From positions 25,177-89,176 of the forward strand of contig JAIPBS010000012.1 of assembly GCA_021738625.1 (NCBI GenBank): 64,000 nucleotides of DNA, written 5' to 3'. The stretch's first letter is position 1; every line of letters starts with the position of its first letter. Positions 57,340 through 64,000 of the stretch are shown here, in pieces. A model generated the notes under the pieces. It was not told the DNA's origin. It saw only the letters and a program-made list of their open reading frames with translations, and made no database searches. This DNA comes from Bacteroidales bacterium. Its GTDB lineage: Bacteria; Bacteroidota; Bacteroidia; Bacteroidales; JAIOZK01. The translations under genes were made by a program, and so were the position numbers.

Positions 57340-57381
57340 AAGATAGAGATTGGTTTTTATTGGTAAAACAATGTCAAATAG

Positions 57382-58257
57382 CTACCATTCCAGACTGTCT
57401 TCCAGCCTGATGTCATACAGGTCTTCTTTGCTCAGCCCATGCCATTTGCAACCCTTTTTGGTGCATAAATGAAAACTCAGCAATTTGGTGCGTGCCCCCA
57501 CCTCGATTCTTGCTGTGGGTGATCCGCAGAGTTCACAGGCTTCATCTTTTGCGATCAGACTTTTGCCACAGTGAATGCACATCACATCCGACACCGTTTT
57601 GTCTTCGGGAAGATAAATTGTTGATTTGGATGTAAAAACATTCAGATATGGACTCAGCAACAAATAACCAGTTTCCCCATTGCGGATTTTAAGCTTCAAC
57701 ATATCGTTTTCGATCATGCTTTTTTTGCAATGCGGGCAGTAAGCCTGTAAAAAGGTACCCGTTTCCAATACTTCCGTTCGCTCTTCTTCTGGAGTGGCTA
57801 CTTTCTCAACTGCTTTTTCTTTTTTCTTCGATTTAACTTTCAAGCCGCCCTTGCCGCTGTATCCGTATTCCTGATAAAGCTTATTCAGGGCGATGGACAA
57901 ATCTTCAAACTCAACCTTGTGGTTCTTACATCCGCTGCGGCTGCAAAAACTAACTTTACCGCCCATGTCGAGATACAGGGGAACCATTTCCGAGCCGCAG
58001 GAAAGGCATTCGGTTTCCGTATTCAGCAAGGCACTACATTTGGGGCAGCTAAACTCAGCTACTTCATCCTTGTGTATGCTGATATTGGTTACGTAATTGT
58101 AGCTTCCATAAATTGAGCTCAGGTTGATGGAGCCTTTTTTGTCGGCAATTTTAATATTCAACCTGATGCTTGGCTCATTGTCCACCAACCGGTCGTGATC
58201 CATCAGCGATTCTCCGCAAACCGGACACTTCAACTTTAATGACATTAAATCGTACAT
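57382..58257 (-). CDS. Two-module zinc-ribbon protein of the Nfn operon
   Basis: 291 residues with two copies of the Cys-rich module found at the N-terminus of the NfnB-like protein. Module 1: Cys11/14, 71/74, 84/87, 105/110, His113. Module 2: Cys174/177, 227/230, 241/244, 265/270, His273, ending CKWHGLSKEDL, which closely matches CEWHGLTKRDE in NfnB. A lysine-rich linker (about 140-165) joins them. No catalytic motif. It is the first gene of the operon, so it is probably a third subunit or an assembly/electron-transfer partner of this Nfn. The shared 83-bp element lies about 204 bp upstream. Confidence 0.75.
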   Translation of the reverse strand: MYDLMSLKLKCPVCGESLMDHDRLVDNEPSIRLNIKIADKKGSINLSSIYGSYNYVTNISIHKDEVAEFSCPKCSALLNTETECLSCGSEMVPLYLDMGGKVSFCSRSGCKNHKVEFEDLSIALNKLYQEYGYSGKGGLKVKSKKKEKAVEKVATPEEERTEVLETGTFLQAYCPHCKKSMIENDMLKLKIRNGETGYLLLSPYLNVFTSKSTIYLPEDKTVSDVMCIHCGKSLIAKDEACELCGSPTARIEVGARTKLLSFHLCTKKGCKWHGLSKEDLYDIRLEDSLEW

Positions 58258-58460
58258 TGTTTACCGCTTTAATTATTAATTCAATGGAACTGATAATTCT
58301 TTGTGCATACAAGTATAAAAAAAAATCCAAAGGCTTTGATGGAACCCGCCTTTGAGCGTGGGTCAAATCATTGTTAACCAATTCACAATGAGTTTATATA
58401 TTGCGAGGAATGAAGCGGTTAAATTAAGCATTAAGCCGCTATTTAAAGTGCTTATAAATT

Positions 58461-58543
58461 ATACCGATTCGGGACAGGTTTGCACCGATTGACCTTATGC
58501 TTCCATCGGTATAACTGAATCTAACAGAAAAATGCTTTGCATT
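58461..58543. repeat. Copy B of the 83-bp element upstream of the zinc-ribbon/Nfn operon
   Basis: Gapless match to copy A. Here the inverted repeat is a perfect 8 bp (ATACCGAT 58461-58468, ATCGGTAT 58505-58512). It directly abuts the 11-bp repeat array that begins at 58544. Confidence 0.75.
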
Positions 58544-58631
58544 GGTCATTCAGTGGTCATTCAATAGTCATTCAATAGTCATTCAATAGTCATTCGGTGG
58601 TCATTCGGTGGTCATTCGGTGGTCATTCGGT
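58544..58631. repeat. Eight copies of an 11-bp tandem repeat (consensus GGTCATTCGGT)
   Basis: Exactly 8 x 11 bp with drift: GGTCATTCAGT, GGTCATTCAAT, AGTCATTCAAT (x2), AGTCATTCGGT, then GGTCATTCGGT (x3). The reverse complement, ACCGAATGACC, is the unit of the arrays at 62.5-63.1 kb, on the other side of the GAF/receiver/PPDK gene. The remaining 58632-58787 holds no gene that can be supported, only short GCATC/CCAGC-type repeats. Confidence 0.9.
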
Positions 58632-58787
58632 GGGCTTTCCAGCATCTAGCTTCCAGCATCTAGAAGCATCCAGTATCCACTTCGAATATCGCATCATCGT
58701 TAAATTACGCATTCTCATGTGTTCTTATGTGCCTAATGTGGTTCAAAATTTAAATGGTCATTCATATGGGAACAAACCTTTAGTGCT

Positions 58788-61700
58788 TTAAGACTTTTCG
58801 TTGCCATTGTTTTCGTGGTTGTTAACGATCATTGAGATACGTTTCTTTCCATCCATCAAAATTTTAAAGGGTTCTTCAAAACGAATATGCCTGAAATACT
58901 CTGTTTCCTCAACCAGGGGTTGTTTGTCCAGTACATCGTATTTGATGTAGGCATTGGAAACTGAGGTTTGCACTGTAAAATATCCCACGTTCATAGAAGT
59001 TACATTATGGAAGAAGTGGGAACCGGAAGAAGCATCCAGCGGGTAATCCTCAAAATCGGTTTCCACGATGATCCTGGCAGCAGAGATCTGTGGCCATTTC
59101 ACCGGGATGCCGATCCAGCGGTCGCGTGTGCCCCAGCGGCCCGGACCGATCAAAACGTATTTCCTGTCCTGTTTGATCATACGCTTGTTCAGCATATCGA
59201 TTTCCCGGGCCATGGTTTCGGTTTTGCTTTTGTCGAAGGCCTCGCGTTTAAAGTAGATCACATCCTGCAAATCCCTGATCTGCCCGTTGCCCATGCCTTT
59301 CTCCGTGTAAAGCACGATGGCGTCCCGGTTGATCTTTTCCATGTCGATGTTGTAATCCTGCTCGCTGCCGATCAGGGGTTTGATCTGCAGCAGGTAAAAA
59401 GAGGCGCGGTTGTATTTGTCTTTGTTCAGATCAACGGCAAATTCGATCTCCACTGCCGAACCGATGGCTTCTTTCACTACATCCAGCACCGCCTCGATGG
59501 TTTTCGCAAGTGGTATATAGTTGTATTTCAAAATATTTGCAAAGTTCACAATGCGCGGTCCGCTTTTGCTCAATCCCGGGTAAATGGTGTTGTTATCCGG
59601 ATCATACACCGACGCGCAATGCTTAAGGGTACCATGCATCTCGGCGGTGTCGATATCCAGCAGTCGCAGTCCGGCGGTATCGCCTTCCAGCAGGTTGAGG
59701 TTTTTCTTTTTCAGATCAACGGCAAAGAATTTAAGCTGCGAATTCCTGAACTGGTCTTTGGGAGTGTTGATTTCAAGATCGGGGTATTTGGGGGAAAAAC
59801 GGTAGGCCTTGTCGCCGTCCACCACGTATTTTCCCAGTCCGAGTGCCGCAACAGCGAAGCCTTCCTCGGGTTTCATATGTGCGAAAGGATAATAATTAAA
59901 GGATTGCGCTACCCCGCTTATATGCGGATAAAAGAAATCTTCATACTGATTGCCCACCACTTCCTGAATGATCACCGCCATTTTTTCTTCTTCAATTCTG
60001 TAATTGATGGCCTGAATATATCCGCGGGCGGTATCTGAAAAGGTGGATGCAAAAACCAGCTTTATGGCGTTCGTCAAATGTTGCAGCCTGACGTTCAGAT
60101 CGGGATGATTGTTGGGAAGAATGTAGGTTTCGAAAATACCTGCAAAAGGCTGCATCAATGAATCCTCAAATAAACCGGAAGAGCGAACCGCCAGCGGCTT
60201 TTTGATTTTGCGCAGCAATATTTTCAGTCGTTTCGTCAGGGTATCGGTTAGTTTTCCATCCATGAAAAGCTTTTTGATCTTTTCATAATTCTCGGTTTTT
60301 AATACCTTATCCTGCAATTTGTTCCTGATCATGAAATACTCAAACTCATCGGTGCCGATCACGGATGTTTTGGGGGCTTTGATGTTGATATTGGTCACAT
60401 GCTGCGAAAAATCATAATTGTAGATCAGGGTGTTGATGAAAGCCAGTCCGCGGCCCTTGCCGCCCATGCTCCCTCCCGAAAGGCTCACCACATTGCTTTC
60501 ATCGGTAATGGCCGACTCTTCAAAAGGAATGATCTTCCCCTTGTTTTGTTCATTTCTGAATTTCTGGATCACGTCGATCAATACTTCGCGAAGCTTTTTG
60601 GGGCTTTCAAAATCGGTGATCTTATATGGGTTCAGGATCTTGGCGGCCTGTATCTCGCCGCGGGCCATCAGCCACATGCTGAAATGGTCTTTGCGGGCAT
60701 GATAGATCAGGGATTCATCCGGTATGGTTTGCAGTTGCTTCTCAAATTCTTTCAGGGAGCGGGCCACCCCGATCTGCCTGCCGAATTTGTCGCGGTAAAC
60801 AAAATTTCCGAAGCCCAGGTAGTAAGTGATAAAGCTCTGGAAATCCTGCAGCAGGCTTTCCGAGTTTTTGTCGATGAATGTGGATTGCAACTCATGGGCT
60901 TTTTCCACATTGTCGGTGTTTGATGACTGTATGATGGTAGGCAGCCCCTTGATCTCATTTCTTGCATATTTTACCAGCTCGAAGCCCGCCCGGCTGTCGG
61001 AGTTGCCTTTACGTTCATACTCCACATCGGTGATCAGGCACAATAAATAATCTTTATAATAATCGATGATCTCCATGGCTTCTTCATAGGTGGAAGCCAG
61101 GATGATCTTGGGGCGGGCGCGCATCCTGAGCACCTTGTAAAGTTCGTCGGTGCTCACGTCCTCGATGATGCGCTTGGTTTGCTCCATCACGATTTTATAA
61201 AGCATGGGCAGATATCGCGAATAGTACTTGGGTGAGTCTTCCACCAGCAGGATCACGCGCACCAGCCCGATCTGGGTGTCGTTCTCCAGGTTGATCTTGT
61301 CCTCCACCAGTTTGATCATGGAGAAGAATATACGGCTGTCGCCGTTCCAGACGAATATCCTGTCGATACCTTTGGCGGTTTTCTTGTTTCTTTCGTAATA
61401 TTCGATATCGCGGTTGTTATTCAGAAGCAGGAAGATCGGAATGTAGGGATATTCATTTTTGATGTTGGCGCTGAGCTCGAGGGGGGTTTTCTTATCGGCG
61501 CCCAGCATGATGATGATCAGGTCGAAATGCTTGTTTTCGAGCTGCTCAAAAGCTTCTTCGGGTGAAGAAACCCCGGTGATACGAGGCACGGAGGTGAGGT
61601 TCAGCTGATGGTATTCGCCCAGCACATGCTCCGAAAAGCGGCCTTCTTTTTCAATGCTGTAGGCATCATAAAGATTGGCAACCAGCAGGATCTCCTTCAC

Positions 61701-62282
61701 CTTAAAAGTCATCAGGTCGTGATAAATATCCCTGTCGAAGTTGTTTTTGTTGAGAAACTGCTGCAGCAGCTTGCGGCTGGCAATAGGCGATTCCTTATAA
61801 AGCTGTTTTTTGTCGGTGATCTTTTCTTCGGCATAGCGGTCTCTTTGTATGAACTTTTGTGCACTAACCCTGCTGATAAAGGCCGAGATCAGGTTGGTGA
61901 GGTTTTCGATCAGATCGCGTTCCTCGTTCAGAAAAGGGCCTTCATCCTCTTCCTGGAACTTGCGGGTGTAACAAACCTCCACAAAGCCCTTTTTGTCTTC
62001 CACGGTCTCGAAGCTTTGCTTTTGGTTCCAGGAAGTTTGCACAAAACCCGGCGAGCTGAACTCCTTGCCGTTATAAAAAATACGGGCCACGGTATGCTCG
62101 GGAAACTGCCAGCCCTTGGGCAGGATCAGGGCAATTTGTTGCAGGCTTTCTTCGATGGATTTGCCTTCCTTTAAAATGTTGGTGGTTTTATTGATGGTGG
62201 CCAGCTCCTTGAGCCGCTCACGATGTTCAGCCTGCAATTTTTTAAATCCCGGATCCTGTTCTTTCATGGTCTGTAATCTCAT
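58788..62282 (-). CDS. GAF-receiver-receiver-pyruvate phosphate dikinase N-domain fusion protein
   Basis: 1164 residues from ATG 62282. The frame is open to 62297 and there is also an ATG at 62267; a -7-like box at 62299-62306 makes the shorter starts more likely. Order: GAF-like region (about 15-150); degenerate receiver-like domain (about 195-335, no acceptor Asp); complete receiver (about 345-520, VEDS, acceptor Asp in CLITDVEYERKG, Lys in FIDKNS); then the ATP-grasp PEP/pyruvate-binding domain (about 625-1110; GGSMGGKGRGLAFINT, KPLAVRSSGLFEDS, AGIFETYI, MAVIIQEVVG, FLLQIKP-like QIKPLIG). There is no phosphohistidine swivel domain (GGxxSHAA) and no PEP-utilising barrel, so it cannot be complete PEP synthase. 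It may be a signal-controlled ATP-dependent phosphotransferase. Flanked by inverted 11-bp arrays. Confidence 0.8.
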   Translation of the reverse strand: MRLQTMKEQDPGFKKLQAEHRERLKELATINKTTNILKEGKSIEESLQQIALILPKGWQFPEHTVARIFYNGKEFSSPGFVQTSWNQKQSFETVEDKKGFVEVCYTRKFQEEDEGPFLNEERDLIENLTNLISAFISRVSAQKFIQRDRYAEEKITDKKQLYKESPIASRKLLQQFLNKNNFDRDIYHDLMTFKVKEILLVANLYDAYSIEKEGRFSEHVLGEYHQLNLTSVPRITGVSSPEEAFEQLENKHFDLIIIMLGADKKTPLELSANIKNEYPYIPIFLLLNNNRDIEYYERNKKTAKGIDRIFVWNGDSRIFFSMIKLVEDKINLENDTQIGLVRVILLVEDSPKYYSRYLPMLYKIVMEQTKRIIEDVSTDELYKVLRMRARPKIILASTYEEAMEIIDYYKDYLLCLITDVEYERKGNSDSRAGFELVKYARNEIKGLPTIIQSSNTDNVEKAHELQSTFIDKNSESLLQDFQSFITYYLGFGNFVYRDKFGRQIGVARSLKEFEKQLQTIPDESLIYHARKDHFSMWLMARGEIQAAKILNPYKITDFESPKKLREVLIDVIQKFRNEQNKGKIIPFEESAITDESNVVSLSGGSMGGKGRGLAFINTLIYNYDFSQHVTNINIKAPKTSVIGTDEFEYFMIRNKLQDKVLKTENYEKIKKLFMDGKLTDTLTKRLKILLRKIKKPLAVRSSGLFEDSLMQPFAGIFETYILPNNHPDLNVRLQHLTNAIKLVFASTFSDTARGYIQAINYRIEEEKMAVIIQEVVGNQYEDFFYPHISGVAQSFNYYPFAHMKPEEGFAVAALGLGKYVVDGDKAYRFSPKYPDLEINTPKDQFRNSQLKFFAVDLKKKNLNLLEGDTAGLRLLDIDTAEMHGTLKHCASVYDPDNNTIYPGLSKSGPRIVNFANILKYNYIPLAKTIEAVLDVVKEAIGSAVEIEFAVDLNKDKYNRASFYLLQIKPLIGSEQDYNIDMEKINRDAIVLYTEKGMGNGQIRDLQDVIYFKREAFDKSKTETMAREIDMLNKRMIKQDRKYVLIGPGRWGTRDRWIGIPVKWPQISAARIIVETDFEDYPLDASSGSHFFHNVTSMNVGYFTVQTSVSNAYIKYDVLDKQPLVEETEYFRHIRFEEPFKILMDGKKRISMIVNNHENNGNEKS

Positions 62283-62298
62283 TCGGTTTATAATCATA

Positions 62299-62306
62299 CA
62301 AAGTTA
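62299..62306 (-). promoter_or_regulatory. Candidate -7 box (TAACTTTG) for the GAF/receiver/PPDK gene
   Basis: Minus strand TAACTTTG fits TAnnTTTG. It places transcription start near 62292, which would rule out the 62297 ATG. Confidence 0.4.
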
Positions 62307-62334
62307 AATGGAAAAGTTGAGATGCCGGATGCTT

Positions 62335-62459
62335 GGATGTCGGAGCGAAGCGGAGATCCCGATAGCGTAGCGTATCGGGACTGGATAATGGATGCCGGAT
62401 GCCGGGTATATGGGTATAGGGTTATAAGGGTATAAGGGGCTGCTAATCTTGCGGATGCC
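62335..62459. repeat. 125-bp direct repeat, copy 1
   Basis: Nearly identical to 62620-62744 (one base noted different: CCCGATA versus CCCGGTA). Contains a perfect hairpin CCCGATA-GCGTAGCG-TATCGGG and a GGAGCGAAGCGGAGATC palindromic segment. No coding sense. Confidence 0.9.
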
Positions 62460-62475
62460 CCGGGAGCTTAAATAA

Positions 62476-62820
62476 CCAACGAATTTCTATTGAATACCCA
62501 TCGAATGACCATCGAATGACAACTGATTTTCTTGAACCACATAAGCCACATAAGAACACATAAGATTGAGCGATGTAACGATTGAACGATTTTCGACTGG
62601 AAGCTGGATGCTGGAAGCTGGATGTCGGAGCGAAGCGGAGATCCCGGTAGCGTAGCGTATCGGGACTGGATAATGGATGCCGGATGCCGGGTATATGGGT
62701 ATAGGGTTATAAGGGTATAAGGGGCTGCTAATCTTGCGGATGCCTCAGCTGGATGCCCCGGAGCATAGATAACCACCGAATTTCTATTGAATAACCACCG
62801 AATAATCACCGAATGACTAT
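62476..62820. repeat. Degenerate 11-bp repeat blocks around the second 125-bp copy
   Basis: 62476-62520 and 62769-62820 hold loose copies of the unit ACCnnCGAATG(AC), plus short AACGATTG-type pieces at 62565-62590. Same family as the arrays on either side. Confidence 0.7.
62620..62744. repeat. 125-bp direct repeat, copy 2
   Basis: Second copy of the 62335-62459 sequence, 285 bp further on, same orientation. The near-identity implies a recent duplication. Confidence 0.9.
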
Positions 62821-62975
62821 GAATGACGACCGAATGACTATGAATGACCATGAATGACGACCGAATGACTATGAATGACCATGAATGACGACCGAATGAC
62901 TATGAATGACCATGAATGACGACCGAATGACTATGAATGACCATGAATGACGACCGAATGACTATGAATGACCAT
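62821..62975. repeat. Five perfect copies of a 31-bp tandem repeat
   Basis: Each unit is three GAATGAC-based subunits of 10-11 bp: GAATGACGACC, GAATGACTAT, GAATGACCAT. All five copies read identical. A higher-order repeat built from the 11-bp unit of this region. Confidence 0.92.
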
Positions 62976-63090
62976 GAATGACAACCGAATGACAACCGAA
63001 TGACAACCGAATGACCACTGAATGACCACCGAATGACCACCGAGTGACCACCGAATGACTACCGACCGAGTGACTACCAAGTGACCACTG
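62976..63090. repeat. Degenerate 10-11-bp repeat (GAATGACnACC), tail of the 31-bp array
   Basis: About ten units of GAATGACAACC/GAATGACCACC with some GAGTGAC variants, continuing directly from the perfect array. Confidence 0.85.
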
Positions 63091-63095
63091 AATTT

Positions 63096-63140
63096 AACAA
63101 TCGAACAATCGAACAATCGAACAATCGAACAATCGAACAA
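63096..63140. repeat. Five-copy 8-bp tandem repeat (AACAATCG)
   Basis: AACAATCG repeated five times from 63096 to 63135, plus a partial copy. From 63141 to 63271 the sequence has an AT-rich start with TATATTTG (a -7-like box) and a GC-rich stretch, no gene seen, then the recombinase fragment. Confidence 0.9.
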
Positions 63141-63271
63141 ATATTTTATATATTTGGTAGCTGTACGAAACTTTTATTCAACCAGACCGGCCCCGATGAT
63201 AAAAATCCGAATTGTAGCGGGACTGAGGGGGCGGCGCCGTGCCCGGAGAATAAAGCCTGACGCCACTATCA

Positions 63272-63898
63272 GTGACAAGTAAAAAGCAAATAAAGCTCAG
63301 CAAGGGAACCCATAACAAGCAGCCCGTGGTGTTTCTGGAATTCGCTTATGACAGGGAGCTCATAGAAAAAGTTCGTTTAATAAAAGGCGCTTGCTGGAGC
63401 CGGAGCAGAAAAGTCTGGTATATTCCGGAAACAGAATTTAACCTCAATCAACTTTTTCAGCAGTTTAAAGGTTTTGCATGGGTGGATTATTCAGAAATAA
63501 AGACCAACTCAAATCCTATCAAAGCTATCCCAGCGGCAAGACCCAAACAACTCAAAAGCCCTGTTATTATACCTGAAGCTTATAGGAATTTGCTGGAACA
63601 GAAAAGATACAGTAAAAGTACGATTGCAACCTACATCAATTATTTTCAGGATTATGTGAGAGCATTTAAAAACAAAAAGCTTGAAGACATTAGTACAGAT
63701 GAAATCAATCATTATATATTGGACTTGATTAAAAGAAAGAATATATCTTCCAGCCAGCAAAACCAACGGATCAATGCCATTAAGTTTTTTTATGAAAAGG
63801 TACTGGGCCGACAGAAAGAGTATTATAATAGGGAAATAAATGTAACAGGTACAGATATATATACGTTATTCAGCAATCATGCTGAAAAATGGATTTGA
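63272..63898 (+). pseudogene. Tyrosine recombinase (XerD/phage integrase-like) lacking its catalytic core
   Basis: 208 residues with GTG start at 63272. Residues 1-75 are an N-terminal extension (VRLIKGACWSRSRKVWYIP) and 95-175 the SAM-like core-binding domain (LEQKRYSKSTIATYINYFQD, ISSSQQNQRINAIKFFYEKV). Where the catalytic domain with its Arg-His-Arg-Tyr residues should follow EYYN, the frame jumps to TGTDIYTLFSNHAEKWI and stops. That tail resembles the TEIYTHVS segment which normally carries the nucleophilic Tyr near the C-terminus. So about 120 residues seem deleted internally. It cannot be an active recombinase. The last 102 bases of the window show no gene. Confidence 0.7.
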
Positions 63899-64000
63899 TT
63901 AAAAATTTCATTGGGATGCGCATAGAAGGGAAGAACTTGAAAAAGCAACAAAGTCTGCGCTTGCAGCGTCGGAGTGTTACACACTCAAGACGTAAAAACG

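Noticed and set aside
58788..62282. ppsA or ppdK
   Set aside because: The phosphohistidine and PEP-binding domains are missing.
62821..63090. CRISPR array
   Set aside because: Units are contiguous with no spacers and are built from shorter 10-11-bp subrepeats.
62468..63140. Minus-strand open frames with V-V-I-R-W repeats in the repeat field
   Set aside because: They arise only because 11-bp repeats, read in three shifting frames, lack stops; no start context or domain supports them.
63899..64000. Possible protein tail reading DAHRREELEKATKSALAAS in one frame
   Set aside because: Only about 30 codons with no start and no recognised family; it may be a remnant but cannot be supported.

Overview
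The window looks like a chromosomal segment of a gliding-type, probably anaerobic or fermentative Bacteroidota bacterium (Bacteroidales/Marinilabiliales-like). The evidence is the gliding genes gldH, gldF and gldG, the holB-ricT-gldH-PBP1A gene order, several Bacteroidota-type promoters (TTG - about 20 nt - TAnnTTTG), a diheme-type sdhCAB operon, and two operons of Nfn/Hyd-like flavin-FeS proteins. No rRNA, tRNA or CRISPR array was seen.

Layout. 1-12.4 kb is almost all on the minus strand: PBP1A (C-terminus cut by the window edge), gldH, ricT/PSP1, holB, a KAS III next to a TMTC-like membrane protein, a small M15-type peptidase with an EF-hand loop, an alpha/beta hydrolase, and two tandem M24 aminopeptidases. 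12.5-25.3 kb is on the plus strand: sdhCAB, a DUF389 membrane protein, a hybrid PAS histidine kinase, and a 1634-aa protein built of two complete UvrA-like halves. 25.4-34.2 kb is a divergent cluster. One arm carries a fatty acyl-AMP ligase-ACP fusion and two paralogous B12-type radical SAM enzymes. The other carries an ACP, a KAS III, an SDR, a GT2 and a GNAT-like protein. Together they suggest synthesis and attachment of an unusual acyl group. 34.3-37.9 kb holds gldF, gldG and a DUF4340 protein. 37.9-46.3 kb is a tightly packed surface-glycan operon (flippase, CapA-like, CapK-like, GT4, beta-propeller, GT2) followed by an O-antigen ligase/polymerase-like gene.

46.4-58.3 kb is a minus-strand redox region. 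It holds NADP-type glutamate dehydrogenase, then NuoE/NuoF plus a 1232-aa NuoG/GltD/degenerate-molybdopterin fusion, and then an Nfn pair whose large subunit carries an N-terminal Cys-rich zinc-ribbon module. The first gene of the Nfn operon encodes two more copies of that module. An 83-bp element (71/83 identical, gapless) sits upstream of both operons, which suggests common control of two bifurcation-type flavoenzymes. Between them lie a 75-bp MITE with a perfect 9-bp target-site duplication and a truncated PAS gene.

58.5-64 kb holds a GAF-receiver-receiver-PPDK_N fusion. It is flanked on both sides by arrays of the same 11-bp repeat in opposite orientation. After it come a 125-bp direct duplication, a 5 x 31-bp array, an 8-bp array, and a tyrosine recombinase that has lost its catalytic core. 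This end looks like a plastic, repeat-rich accessory region.

The most novel-looking parts are the zinc-ribbon-equipped Nfn with its shared upstream element, the NuoG-GltD-degenerate-Mo fusion, the double UvrA, and the FAAL/radical SAM/KAS III cluster. All functional assignments are by motif reading; no database search was run.
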